The notes below the pieces were generated by a model. It was not told the DNA's origin. It worked only from the letters and a program-made list of their open reading frames with translations, and did no database searches. The position numbers and the translations under genes were made by a program. This document shows, in pieces, positions 8,393-16,682 of a DNA stretch of 64,000 bases (position 1 is its first letter; each line of letters starts with the position of its first letter). Source of the stretch: Flavobacterium galactosidilyticum (GTDB lineage: Bacteria > Bacteroidota > Bacteroidia > Flavobacteriales > Flavobacteriaceae); the NCBI RefSeq assembly GCF_020911945.1, contig NZ_CP087135.1:868001-932000 (forward strand), in the 5' to 3' direction.

Positions 8393-10072
8393 TTATTTAA
8401 TGCCAAAAATTTGTTCTAATATCTTAATTGTAATCAAATAAGTTGGTTTTACACCCGAAGTTCCAAGTCCGCCAGATGCTAACGTACTTCCAGTTTCTAA
8501 AGGATTATCAGAAGCATAATAGGCATATCTAACTTTGATATCATGCGGAACACTTTTTCTAATTTTTGATGCAGATTGAATGGCTTTTTGGTAATAAGAA
8601 CCTTCCATTTCTAAACCAATAATTCCCCATGTAGACTCGTGGAAAAATTTTAATAAATCTCTGTTTTGTAATGATGTTCCAAGTACAGTAACCATTGGTC
8701 CTGCAAAAACTGCAATATCATTTCCTTCAAACATTTCAGCTGTTAATTCATTTTCGAAATAATAATTATCTGCTGTTCCTTCGTTAATATGTGCGTTAGG
8801 AATCATAATATCTCCTTTTCCACCCTCTAGAATTCCCGCTTTTCCCATAATAGATACAGACTCGACATTCAAAAGAATATCTTTTTTATACGGTTTTAAT
8901 AATTCATCAATGGTTTCATACGCTTGTTCACCAAACGCATAATCCATAACAATCAAAACAGGTTTTTTATCAGTACTATTTGCTGTGGGAAATGAGGTTT
9001 TTGACCAATTTATTTTAGCGGTGTCAAAAATTTGAACATCTATATTAGTACCAGAAGCATCTGGCAACGAAAACATACCGCATTTCAAGGCGACTACTGA
9101 AACTTGGTTTCGAACTTCGTCAGCACCAGACCTACTCAATTCCTCATATATAAAGAAATCAGATTTATCTTTAAACTTGGTTTTCAAAACTTCCGTGGCA
9201 AAAATAGAGTTCATCACAGAGTGCATATTAGCACTAATCACGTGAATTGGACGGTCTAAAAGTTGGTTTTCTTCTAAAACCTTCTTAATGTTTGTAGCCC
9301 ATATTTCACCGTGAATGTGGTGTCCCAATCGCTCTCTTAATATTGGGCTAAAGGTAATCGTCCTTTTATTATCATCAACAATTTCTTCAATGGCGAGTTT
9401 TCCTAACCAATAAATAACATGCAAAAACCGGTCTGGCGCAGCTACTGAACCAAAAGCGTCATAAATATCCAAAACTTCCTCAAATGTTCTCCCTAGAATA
9501 TTTGCAGCGTGCGAAATGGCTTTTTCTTTCTCTACAAGAGTCAGCTTTTTCTTTTGAGAAACGGCTTGTTCTAGTTTGAACCAATCGCGTGAAACTTCGC
9601 CGGCATCATCCAGCAAAACTCGATTTCTAATTTTATGTGATTCAATAAAGATAAATGTCAAGTGCGTCAAAATATCATAAATATCCGAGCGTCCGCGCGT
9701 AATTTCCACATTCATTTGCTCCTCGTCAATACGATAGCAATTTCTACGTCTTTTTGGCGGTACAATTGCTTGAAAATGTGATTTAGAATAGCCCTCTTCA
9801 GAAGTCAAATTGATAAATCTACATTCTTCAATTCCTACCGGAAGCCGCTCAATTACATATAAAAGTCCATTTAGTTCTACTTTTTCCTCACCAATATTTC
9901 CATAAATTTCCGGACGCAACGCTAATAATGCTTCACGTAAGGTATCTCCAGAAACACCCATAGGTTTATAAAATCCTCTATTGAATAAATGGCGCATCGT
10001 AATGTACATTTTTTCAATAGCTGCTGATGATTCTTGTGCTCTAGAACGAGATATGTTTTTTGTTTCTTTCAT
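8393..10072 (-). CDS. DUF6909 family protein with a nucleoside-phosphorylase-like C-terminus
   Basis: A 559-residue soluble protein that I recognise as the Bacteroidota DUF6909 family; no established function. The N-terminal half contains IEKMYITMRHLFNRGFYKP and a basic PPKRRRNCYR segment. The C-terminal half has alternating hydrophobic strands such as KPVLIVMDYAFGEQA and IAVFAGPMV, then GLEMEGSYY at 486-494. That segment resembles the MEGxA/MExE nucleoside-binding motif of purine nucleoside and MTA/SAH phosphorylases; this is my inference. The gene follows GH3 by 36 bases and precedes the UDP-xylose synthase gene by 45, so it may be in the same transcript. A TATATTTG at 10095-10102 (minus) could add an internal promoter. 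Confidence 0.7.
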   Translation of the reverse strand: MKETKNISRSRAQESSAAIEKMYITMRHLFNRGFYKPMGVSGDTLREALLALRPEIYGNIGEEKVELNGLLYVIERLPVGIEECRFINLTSEEGYSKSHFQAIVPPKRRRNCYRIDEEQMNVEITRGRSDIYDILTHLTFIFIESHKIRNRVLLDDAGEVSRDWFKLEQAVSQKKKLTLVEKEKAISHAANILGRTFEEVLDIYDAFGSVAAPDRFLHVIYWLGKLAIEEIVDDNKRTITFSPILRERLGHHIHGEIWATNIKKVLEENQLLDRPIHVISANMHSVMNSIFATEVLKTKFKDKSDFFIYEELSRSGADEVRNQVSVVALKCGMFSLPDASGTNIDVQIFDTAKINWSKTSFPTANSTDKKPVLIVMDYAFGEQAYETIDELLKPYKKDILLNVESVSIMGKAGILEGGKGDIMIPNAHINEGTADNYYFENELTAEMFEGNDIAVFAGPMVTVLGTSLQNRDLLKFFHESTWGIIGLEMEGSYYQKAIQSASKIRKSVPHDIKVRYAYYASDNPLETGSTLASGGLGTSGVKPTYLITIKILEQIFGIK

Positions 10073-10108
10073 TTTCTACTTTTTTTCTAACCTTCAAATA
10101 TAAGTTAT

Positions 10109-11608
10109 TTATTCCTTTTTTAGTAAATCCACAATCTTTCTATCATTAGAAAGTCTAGGGATTTTATTTTGTCCGCCAAGTTTTCCTATTGATTTCATAT
10201 AATCTTGAAAACCGTTCTTAATTACTGGAGTAACCACTAGTTTTTGCAACACTTTGCCCACGATTAGATCGTCGTAGTACATATTTTGTTTTCTCATGGC
10301 GTTGTCTATCGCTTCCGCAAAAGCTACGCTGTCCTCTGGTTCATTCTCGAATTCAATAAACCATTCATGATAAGGCAAACCAATAGCTGGCGAAATTTGT
10401 GGCGCAACGGTAAATTCATTTATTCGAACAGTAGTACCTACTATAGCTTCTTGCAGCGCACTTTCAACTTCCTTGCCAATAACATGTTCTCCAAAAGCCG
10501 AGATATAATGTTTAATTCTACCAGAAACAATGATTCGATAGGGTTTTAAAGATACAAATTGAACAGTATCACCAATATTATATCCCCAAAGTCCTGCATT
10601 TGTTGAAATAATCAAAACATAATTTACACCTAGTTCTATTTCGCCAATCGTATATCGTTTTGGTCCCGAATCTTCAGAATCAGTATGAAATTCGTCGCTT
10701 TTTATAAATTCATAAAAAATTCCTGCGTTCAATAGTAGTAACATTCCCTTTTCCTTTTGAGAATCTTGGTAGGCAAAAAATCCTTCCGATGCTGGAAATA
10801 ACTCTATACTATCCACTTTCCTGCCTATTAAATTTTCGAATTTAGCACGATATGGTTCATAATTTACACCTCCGTAAATGAACAAATTGAAATTTTTGAA
10901 GATTTCACCCACTGGTTTTCCTCCTTTTTGATGCAATTTCTCAAAATACATTTGCACCCAAGAAGGAATCCCTGAAATCACAGACATATTTTCGTGGAAT
11001 GTTTCCTCGACAATAGCATTTACTTTAGTTTCCCAATCTTCAATACAGTTAGTTTCCCACGAAGGCATTCTATTTTTTTGAAGATATTTTGGAACAAAAT
11101 GAGCAACAATTCCAGACAATCGACCTAATTTTACGCCATTTTTTTCTTCTAATATTGGACTTCCTTGCAAGAAAATCATTTTTCCGTCAACAAAATCAGC
11201 TTTTCCGGTTTCGTGAATATAGTGTAGGATTGCATTTCTTGCAGCTTCAATATGAAAAGGCATTGATTCCTTAGTAAGAGGAATGTATTTCGCGCCTGAG
11301 GTCGTTCCGGAAGTTTTGGCAAAATAAAGTGGTTTTCCTTTCCATAGCACGTTTTCGGCACCTTTTACCACTTGATCTACATAAGACTTTAGCCCTTCGT
11401 AATCTCGAACCGGTACGTGCTTAGCAAAATCTGAAGTAGATTTTATTAACTCAAATTGATGATCAATACCAAATTGCGTTTTTTTTGCCTCTTTTATTAA
11501 TTGCAAAAATACTTTATTTTGAGTCTCAACTGGATTGTTAACCCAAACTTGGGTTTTATTATATATTTTTTGTGCAAACAATTTTGCTGCGATAGATTTT
11601 ATAGACAT
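10109..11608 (-). CDS. GH3 family acyl-adenylate/amido synthetase-like protein
   Basis: A 499-residue bacterial member of the GH3 superfamily, whose plant members adenylate carboxylic acids and conjugate them to amino acids. The ATP/AMP signature AKTSGTTSGAKYIPLT starts at about residue 97; later family segments are LFPASEGFFAYQ, LWGYNIGDTVQF and the C-terminal HEWFIEFE. Bacterial substrates are unknown. I chose ATG 11608 (MSIKSIAAKLFAQ) over the upstream in-frame ATG at 11644. The extra 12 residues (PLCLLGKTK...) are encoded by a dispersed intergenic repeat. It is 36 bases upstream of DUF6909 on the same strand. Confidence 0.88.
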   Translation of the reverse strand: MSIKSIAAKLFAQKIYNKTQVWVNNPVETQNKVFLQLIKEAKKTQFGIDHQFELIKSTSDFAKHVPVRDYEGLKSYVDQVVKGAENVLWKGKPLYFAKTSGTTSGAKYIPLTKESMPFHIEAARNAILHYIHETGKADFVDGKMIFLQGSPILEEKNGVKLGRLSGIVAHFVPKYLQKNRMPSWETNCIEDWETKVNAIVEETFHENMSVISGIPSWVQMYFEKLHQKGGKPVGEIFKNFNLFIYGGVNYEPYRAKFENLIGRKVDSIELFPASEGFFAYQDSQKEKGMLLLLNAGIFYEFIKSDEFHTDSEDSGPKRYTIGEIELGVNYVLIISTNAGLWGYNIGDTVQFVSLKPYRIIVSGRIKHYISAFGEHVIGKEVESALQEAIVGTTVRINEFTVAPQISPAIGLPYHEWFIEFENEPEDSVAFAEAIDNAMRKQNMYYDDLIVGKVLQKLVVTPVIKNGFQDYMKSIGKLGGQNKIPRLSNDRKIVDLLKKE

Positions 11609-11611
11609 AGA

Positions 11612-11651
11612 TGTTTTGGTTTTGCCAAGAAGGCACAAAGGCACAAAATTT
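11612..11651. repeat. Dispersed repeat with tandem GGCACAAA units
   Basis: The short segment holds TTTTGCCAAGAAGGCACAAAGGCACAAAATTTT, with GGCACAAA repeated directly. I recognise this style (minus strand: CTTTGTGCC repeated, then CTTGGCAAAA) as one of the short repeats scattered between Flavobacterium genes. It separates the GH3 and M23-like genes and would have lengthened GH3 wrongly if the first ATG were used. Confidence 0.5.
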
Positions 11652-11659
11652 TATTGTTT

Positions 11660-12178
11660 TTATTTTTTACTCTTTTCTTTCTTAGAAACTGGATTCTTAC
11701 CTATTTGCGCATTTTTTTCTTCTTTAAAAACCTCTTTTCTTAATTCTAATTCTTCCTTGGAGGCTTTTAAAAGTTCAGGTTCTACTGCGGCATCACTAGA
11801 AGCAAGTATAGAATCTTTATTGAATTTAGCGTAATCTAACTGTCCAGTCAGTACTTTTTTAATAGAAATAATGTAGGCTTCATTTTTCTTTAGTGCAATT
11901 GTCAATGAATCTGATTTTAAAGCAAGTTCAGTAGCATCTTTTTTTAGTTTTGAAGAGGAATATCCTGGTATAAATTCTCTTAAGGGAGTAAAAGCAATAA
12001 TAAAAGTGGTAACAGTGGTAATAACTATTGCTCCTAAAGTAGCAAGAACAAAGACGTTCATCAAGGTTAGTTTTAAGGAAAAAGTCTCTTCAAAAGTATC
12101 CTCGTTTAAAATAATTAAACGTCGTTTATTGAATAAATTTTCCTTGATTTTGGTTCTTTTGAGTCTTTTTTTAGACAT
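11660..12178 (-). CDS. Membrane-anchored protein, N-terminal part of an M23-peptidase family without the peptidase domain
   Basis: A 172-residue protein with a basic cytoplasmic N-terminus, RLIILNEDTFEE (21-32), one transmembrane helix at about 38-64, TPLREFIPGYSS (68-79) and a coiled coil to about 155 with a Lys-rich tail. The first 80 residues match what I recall of flavobacterial M23 metallopeptidases (about 285 residues). Here the frame stops in NPVSKKEKSKK before any HxxxD or HxH peptidase motif, and GH3 begins soon after. It is therefore either a truncated gene or a naturally short variant that may act as a scaffold. A TATATTTG at 12196-12203 (minus) is a plausible -7 element. Confidence 0.65.
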   Translation of the reverse strand: MSKKRLKRTKIKENLFNKRRLIILNEDTFEETFSLKLTLMNVFVLATLGAIVITTVTTFIIAFTPLREFIPGYSSSKLKKDATELALKSDSLTIALKKNEAYIISIKKVLTGQLDYAKFNKDSILASSDAAVEPELLKASKEELELRKEVFKEEKNAQIGKNPVSKKEKSKK

Positions 12179-12337
12179 ACATTTTTATTATTAAACAAAT
12201 ATAACAATTATTGTCATTGCTTGTATTCTGTTCTACTTGCGACAATGAACTAATATAGACTTATTTTTAATAAATTTTTAACGTACTACAAACTAAATAA
12301 AAATCAATAAAACAATATACTGTTAACTAATTCTGTA

Positions 12338-12345
12338 TACCTTTG
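12338..12345 (+). promoter_or_regulatory. Candidate -7 element for tatA
   Basis: TACCTTTG matches TAnnTTTG and lies 46 bases before the tatA ATG at 12392. No TTG is seen at the right distance upstream, so only the -7 half is supported. The rest of 12180-12337 is AT-rich with no other signal I can name. Confidence 0.35.
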
Positions 12346-12391
12346 CCTATCTATTTAATACAAATTTGCTGCGGCAATAAATTATTCAATC

Positions 12392-12568
12392 ATGGGAAGA
12401 TTAGGTGTTACAGAAATCCTGGTTATATTAGCTATAGTTTTATTACTTTTTGGAGGTAAAAAAATTCCAGAATTAATGAAAGGTCTTGGAAATGGAATTA
12501 AAGAATTCAAAAATGCTTCTAAAGAAGACCAAGCAGTAGTTAAAAAAGAAGAGGAAACAAAAGAATAA
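12392..12568 (+). CDS. tatA: Sec-independent translocase subunit TatA/TatE
   Basis: A 58-residue protein with the standard TatA plan: a short periplasmic start MGRLGVTEI, a single transmembrane helix (about 8-21, [11 protein letters not shown]), the [14 protein letters not shown] hinge and amphipathic helix (20-40), and a charged Lys/Glu-rich tail. TatA forms the pore of the twin-arginine pathway that exports folded proteins. FG at the helix end and KIPEL are the diagnostic residues. tatC is not in this window. A strong bidirectional hairpin separates it from tex. Confidence 0.93.
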   Translation: MGRLGVTEILVILAIVLLLFGGKKIPELMKGLGNGIKEFKNASKEDQAVVKKEEETKE

Positions 12569-12592
12569 ATTTCTTTTCTTTCAATATTAAAA

Positions 12593-12640
12593 ATATCCAA
12601 ATTCCATAAGTGAGACTTATAGAATTTGGATATTTTTTTT
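12593..12640. terminator. Bidirectional terminator between tatA and tex
   Basis: A long hairpin has an outer 12-bp stem (12593-12604 with 12622-12633) and an inner 5-bp stem (12606-12610 with 12616-12620), followed by a run of eight Ts on the plus strand. It lies between the convergent tatA and tex genes and could serve both, with the stronger T tract serving tatA. Confidence 0.85.
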
Positions 12641-12642
12641 AG

Positions 12643-14766
12643 TTAAATAATCATTGTCAACTGAATTCTCTTTCTATCTTCATCGACCTCAGTTACTTTT
12701 ACTTGCACATGTTGGTGTAATTTTACCACTTCATTTACATCATTTACAAAACCTGCTTTGAGTTGTGATATGTGAACTAATCCACTTTCTTTAACGCCAA
12801 TATCTACAAAACAACCAAAATTGGTAATATTATTAACGATACCTGCTAAAATCATTCCTGTTTTAACATCCTTAATTGATTTTACATTAGGATCAAATTC
12901 AAATACTTTAGCTGATTTTCTTGGATCTAATCCCGGTTTTTCAAGTTCTTTAATAATATCTTTCAAACCTAGCAAACCTATCTCGGGTGTGATATAGTTT
13001 TCTGGTTTTATTAGAGCTATTTTTTCTGGATTAGCAATTAAATCATTTACAGTCAATTTTAAATCCTTCGCCATTTTTTCAACAATTCCATAGGCTTCTG
13101 GATGAACTGCTGAATTATCTAGTGGATTTTTAGCATTCGAAATTCGGATAAAAGCAACGCCTTGCTGATACGCTTTTTCTCCTAATCTTGGCACTTTTTT
13201 GAGTTGTTTTCGATCCGTAAATGGACCATTTTCAGAGCGATAAGTAACAATATTTTCGGCCAACTTCTCTCCTATTCCACTCACATAACTCAACAAATGT
13301 TTACTTGCCGTATTGATATTAATTCCAACCGAGTTCACGCAACGAATCACGATATTGTCTAATTCTTCTTTCAATTTATTTTGATCTACATCATGCTGGT
13401 ATTGGCCTACGCCAATAGCTTTTGGATCAATTTTTACCAATTCGGCCAAAGGATCACTCAAACGTCTTCCTATCGAAACCGAACCACGAACGGTAACATC
13501 ATAATTTGGAAATTCTTCTCTAGCAATTTTAGATGCCGAATAAACCGAGGCTCCAGCTTCAGAAACTATAAATACTTGCACGGGTTTATCAAAAGCAATT
13601 TTCTTTATAAAGAATTCTGTTTCTCTTGAAGCAGTTCCGTTTCCTATCGAAATCGCATCAATTTTATAAGAATTGACCATTGAACGGATTTTTTTCATCG
13701 CCATTGCTTCCTCTTTTTGGGGTGCATGCGGATAAATAGTTTCGTTGTATAACAAATCCCCTTTTTCATCTAAGCAAACAATTTTGCAACCGCTTCTAAA
13801 TCCTGGATCAATCGCTAAAATTCGCTTTTCGCCTAATGGCGGTGCTAATAATAACTGTCCTAAATTATTAGCAAAAACCTGAATAGAATTAGCATCAGCT
13901 TTAACCTTAGCTTCTTGCAAACTTTCATTAGATATAGCTGGATTTAAAAGGCGTTTAAAACTATCTTCGATAGCAAGTTGCACATGAGAAGTAGAATTGC
14001 TTTGTTTTTTCAAAATTATCTCATCAATTAAATCATAGGCTTCGTCTGTATCAACTTCGATTTTCATTTTTACATAACCTTCGTTTTCAGCTCTAAGCAT
14101 CGCTAATAATCGATGTGGAGGTGTTTTAGATAACGGCTCTGACCATTCAAAATAGTGATTGAATTTTTGAGCATTTTCATCCTCTTTTTTTGATTTTACC
14201 ACTTTGGTTGAGATTGTCGCTTTCCTTTGATACAATCTACGTAATTGTTTACGAACATAAATGTTTTCGTTAATCCATTCCGCTATAATATCTCTGGCAC
14301 CTTGCAAAGCCGCTTCTTCATTAATAACATTCTCATTCAAATATTTTGTTGAAATAAAATTGATATCATCATTGCCTTGAGCCATAATAATTTTAGCTAA
14401 TGGTTCCAATCCATTTTCACGAGCGACATCAGCTTTGGTTTTTTTCTTCTTTTTAAAAGGCAAATAAAAATCTTCTATCTCCTGCAAGTCGTAGCTATTT
14501 TCAATTTTAGATTTTAATTCTGGTACCAAAGAATTTTGCTCTAAAATTGATTTTAATATAGCTTCTTTTCTTTTTACAATTACTTCATACTCTTTTTGAA
14601 ACTTAGAAATATTTTCAATTTCAACTTCATCAAGGTTTCCAGTTGTATCTTTTCGATAACGGGAAATAAAAGGGATTGTACAATCTTCTTGTAATAATTG
14701 AACGGTATTTTGAATGTTAATAGCTGTGGTTGCTACAAATTTAGATATGTATTGGATATTAGTCAT
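12643..14766 (-). CDS. tex: Tex family RNA-binding transcription accessory protein
   Basis: A 707-residue Tex homologue, normal length. Order of parts: N-terminal helical region with CTIPFISRYRKD (about 28-40), the central YqgF/RNase H-like domain starting ILAIDPGFRSGCKIVCLD (about 324), helix-hairpin-helix DNA-binding segments (ININTASKHLLSYVSGIG, and NGPFTDRKQLKKVPRLG), and a C-terminal S1 RNA-binding domain (TGMILAGIVNNITNFGCFVDIG to the end). Tex proteins bind nucleic acid and act in transcription and RNA metabolism. It appears to be a single gene. Confidence 0.95.
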   Translation of the reverse strand: MTNIQYISKFVATTAINIQNTVQLLQEDCTIPFISRYRKDTTGNLDEVEIENISKFQKEYEVIVKRKEAILKSILEQNSLVPELKSKIENSYDLQEIEDFYLPFKKKKKTKADVARENGLEPLAKIIMAQGNDDINFISTKYLNENVINEEAALQGARDIIAEWINENIYVRKQLRRLYQRKATISTKVVKSKKEDENAQKFNHYFEWSEPLSKTPPHRLLAMLRAENEGYVKMKIEVDTDEAYDLIDEIILKKQSNSTSHVQLAIEDSFKRLLNPAISNESLQEAKVKADANSIQVFANNLGQLLLAPPLGEKRILAIDPGFRSGCKIVCLDEKGDLLYNETIYPHAPQKEEAMAMKKIRSMVNSYKIDAISIGNGTASRETEFFIKKIAFDKPVQVFIVSEAGASVYSASKIAREEFPNYDVTVRGSVSIGRRLSDPLAELVKIDPKAIGVGQYQHDVDQNKLKEELDNIVIRCVNSVGININTASKHLLSYVSGIGEKLAENIVTYRSENGPFTDRKQLKKVPRLGEKAYQQGVAFIRISNAKNPLDNSAVHPEAYGIVEKMAKDLKLTVNDLIANPEKIALIKPENYITPEIGLLGLKDIIKELEKPGLDPRKSAKVFEFDPNVKSIKDVKTGMILAGIVNNITNFGCFVDIGVKESGLVHISQLKAGFVNDVNEVVKLHQHVQVKVTEVDEDRKRIQLTMII

Positions 14767-14855
14767 TTTGAGATATGCAATTTTAGATGATTGATATTAG
14801 ATTTATAAAAAATCACCTTGCGAAAATAATATCTTTGGGAGTTAAAATGAGTTAA

Positions 14856-15137
14856 ATGATTGTTTTATTCTACCTATTTCTGTTTTTAAATTTAATTGCC
14901 TTTATACTAATTGGCTATGATAAATATTTATCTAAAAAACATAAAAGCAGAATTTCCGAGAATACACTTTTAACTTTTGTTTTGATAGGTGGAACGATTG
15001 GTTCTGGAATAGCTATGCTTATTTTTAGACACAAAACTGCTAAAAGAAGGTATTTATTGAGGTTTTGGGTACTAGTTTTAATTCAAATTACCTTAATTTT
15101 TACGCTTTTCTATCTAAACTGTTTTAATAACGCATAG
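14856..15137 (+). CDS. DUF1294 family membrane protein
   Basis: A 93-residue protein with three hydrophobic segments (about 2-20, 40-57, 68-88). The family signature is visible: GYDKYLSKKHKSRISENTLL, LIGGTIGSGIAMLIFRHKT and KRRYLLRFW. DUF1294 members are small inner-membrane proteins of unknown role, sometimes fused to cold-shock domains; no such domain is present here. It is alone on the plus strand between two minus-strand genes and is convergent with the methyltransferase. The 100 bases between them (15138-15240) show nothing beyond AT-rich DNA. Confidence 0.85.
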   Translation: MIVLFYLFLFLNLIAFILIGYDKYLSKKHKSRISENTLLTFVLIGGTIGSGIAMLIFRHKTAKRRYLLRFWVLVLIQITLIFTLFYLNCFNNA

Positions 15138-15240
15138 GACTTTCTATTCAAAACTTAATTTTTATACTGTGTATATCATTTTAAAAAAATGTTCATTACT
15201 AAAAATTGTAAAGTATTATTTTATCGATTTTTAAATAATT

Positions 15241-16071
15241 TTAGTTACTTGCTAAAATTAAATCCATATACAAATCTGATTTTGGAAGGACTACTTTAGA
15301 TTGATGACATATACTAAATCCAGCATCGTTAAACATTTTTATATAATTGTGTGAAAAGGAATTTTCAACACCGTAAATCTCAGAATTTGGATTTCTTAAA
15401 AAATCGTGATTCACTCCTACTGGCTCAATAGCTACAAAAATTACTTTTCCAACAACACTTAATTCGTTAAAAAAATCTTGCAATCTAGATTGAACAAAAT
15501 ATTCTAACACACCTGCCGAAGTTAAAATTATGATATGCTCGTTTCTGTTCTCTTTAATCCAATCGAATGCGTCTGACGCAACAAATTCTAGTTTTTGATT
15601 TTTACTAAATACTTTTTTATTGGCCTCTATTTGAGTAACACTCAAATCTATCCCAATAAATCTATCTACATTAGGAAGTTTTAAACTTAGATGATTTAAC
15701 ACTGTTCCTTCACCTGTTCCAATTTCAACCAACATATTAAATTTTCTACCTTCTTTATCTAATTTATCTTTTAATAATTCTACCAAAAAAGAACATTCTG
15801 GTATGAAAAAATCTTCTAAAACATTATTAAATAATCTTGTAGAAAAATATTCTTCAGCTCTATTTGTCCAAAAATCTTGATGAAATTGAGATAGTGTTTC
15901 AAAATCTTCATTTCTTTTAGCTTTTCCTAACAAAGCATGACGCATTAAACGTTCTTTAAGCGTTAAACCTACCACAATTGTCATTCCTTTATTACTTAAT
16001 TGCTTAGCTTTTTTAGGCATTACAATAATTAGAATACTTCCTACAATAGTTTTACTAATATCTTTCATCAA
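15241..16071 (-). CDS. Class I SAM-dependent methyltransferase
   Basis: A 276-residue protein with a Rossmann methyltransferase core. Motif I is LVEIGTGEGTVLNHL (about 113-127), followed by the acidic motif II FIGIDLS and FVASDAFDW, and a post-motif HIIILTSAGVLEYF. The first 90 residues are a helical cap with no recognised domain and contain FHQDFWTNRAEEYFSTR. The target is unknown. Start choice is open: Met codons at residues 1, 2, 18 and 30 are all possible, and the first 20 residues are hydrophobic and weakly conserved in style. Confidence 0.8.
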   Translation of the reverse strand: MMKDISKTIVGSILIIVMPKKAKQLSNKGMTIVVGLTLKERLMRHALLGKAKRNEDFETLSQFHQDFWTNRAEEYFSTRLFNNVLEDFFIPECSFLVELLKDKLDKEGRKFNMLVEIGTGEGTVLNHLSLKLPNVDRFIGIDLSVTQIEANKKVFSKNQKLEFVASDAFDWIKENRNEHIIILTSAGVLEYFVQSRLQDFFNELSVVGKVIFVAIEPVGVNHDFLRNPNSEIYGVENSFSHNYIKMFNDAGFSICHQSKVVLPKSDLYMDLILASN

Positions 16072-16196
16072 TTATTTTATTATTTTAAAATAAAAATATT
16101 ACAAATCATTCATTTTAAACAACTTAGACTCTATATTTTTACAAAAAATAAATATTTTAAATAAATTAACACCTTTTTTTTGGACGTATTTTTATA

Positions 16197-16222
16197 AAAA
16201 ATGCCCCGCTAAAAAGCAGGGC
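16197..16222 (-). terminator. rpiB terminator
   Basis: An 8-bp GC-rich stem (16203-16210 with 16215-16222, one G-U pair) is followed on the minus strand by six Ts. It lies 32 bases beyond the rpiB stop, so it should end the rpiB transcript. Confidence 0.85.
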
Positions 16223-16253
16223 AAATAATTATTATTTTAAAAATAGTTCTAAT

Positions 16254-16682
16254 TTAACAAGAAATCTTATCTACTCTAGTTTGATGTCTTCCTCCTTCAA
16301 ATTCAGTAGTCAAAAAAGTGTCTACCATATCTACAGCTTGTGCAATAGAAGTATAACGAGCAGGAATACTGATAATATTGGCATCATTATGTTGACGTGC
16401 TAAAGCTGCAATTTCTTTCATCCAGCATAAGGCAGCGCGCACTTTTTGATGTTTGTTTGCTGTCATTGCAATTCCGTTTCCGCTTCCGCAAATTATAATT
16501 CCAAAATCAGCTTTTCCTTGTGCTACATCAGTTGCAACTGGATGCCCAAAATCAGGATAATCTACGCTAGCTTCTGAATCTGCTCCATAATTAGTAACTT
16601 CATATCCTTTTGCTTGAAGCATTTCAACAATTGCTTTTTTGTATTCTGGTCCAGCGTGATCATTTCCAATCGAGATTTTCAT
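16254..16682 (-). CDS. rpiB: Ribose-5-phosphate isomerase B
   Basis: RpiB interconverts ribose-5-phosphate and ribulose-5-phosphate in the non-oxidative pentose phosphate pathway. The 142-residue protein has IGNDHAGPEYK (4-14), the anion-hole and catalytic segment IIICGSGNGIAMTANK with the family Cys, DYPDFGHPVA, and HNDANIISIPAR with the substrate-binding Arg. All key residues are present. It borders the 0.7-kb candidate origin and is transcribed away from it. A TAAATTTG on the minus strand at 16708-16715 may be its -7 element. Confidence 0.95.
   Translation of the reverse strand: MKISIGNDHAGPEYKKAIVEMLQAKGYEVTNYGADSEASVDYPDFGHPVATDVAQGKADFGIIICGSGNGIAMTANKHQKVRAALCWMKEIAALARQHNDANIISIPARYTSIAQAVDMVDTFLTTEFEGGRHQTRVDKISC

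Noticed and set aside
11501..11834. Overlapping plus-strand frames of 80 and 99 codons
   Set aside because: They lie opposite the GH3 and M23-like genes and show Phe/Leu-rich antisense composition without a start signal.
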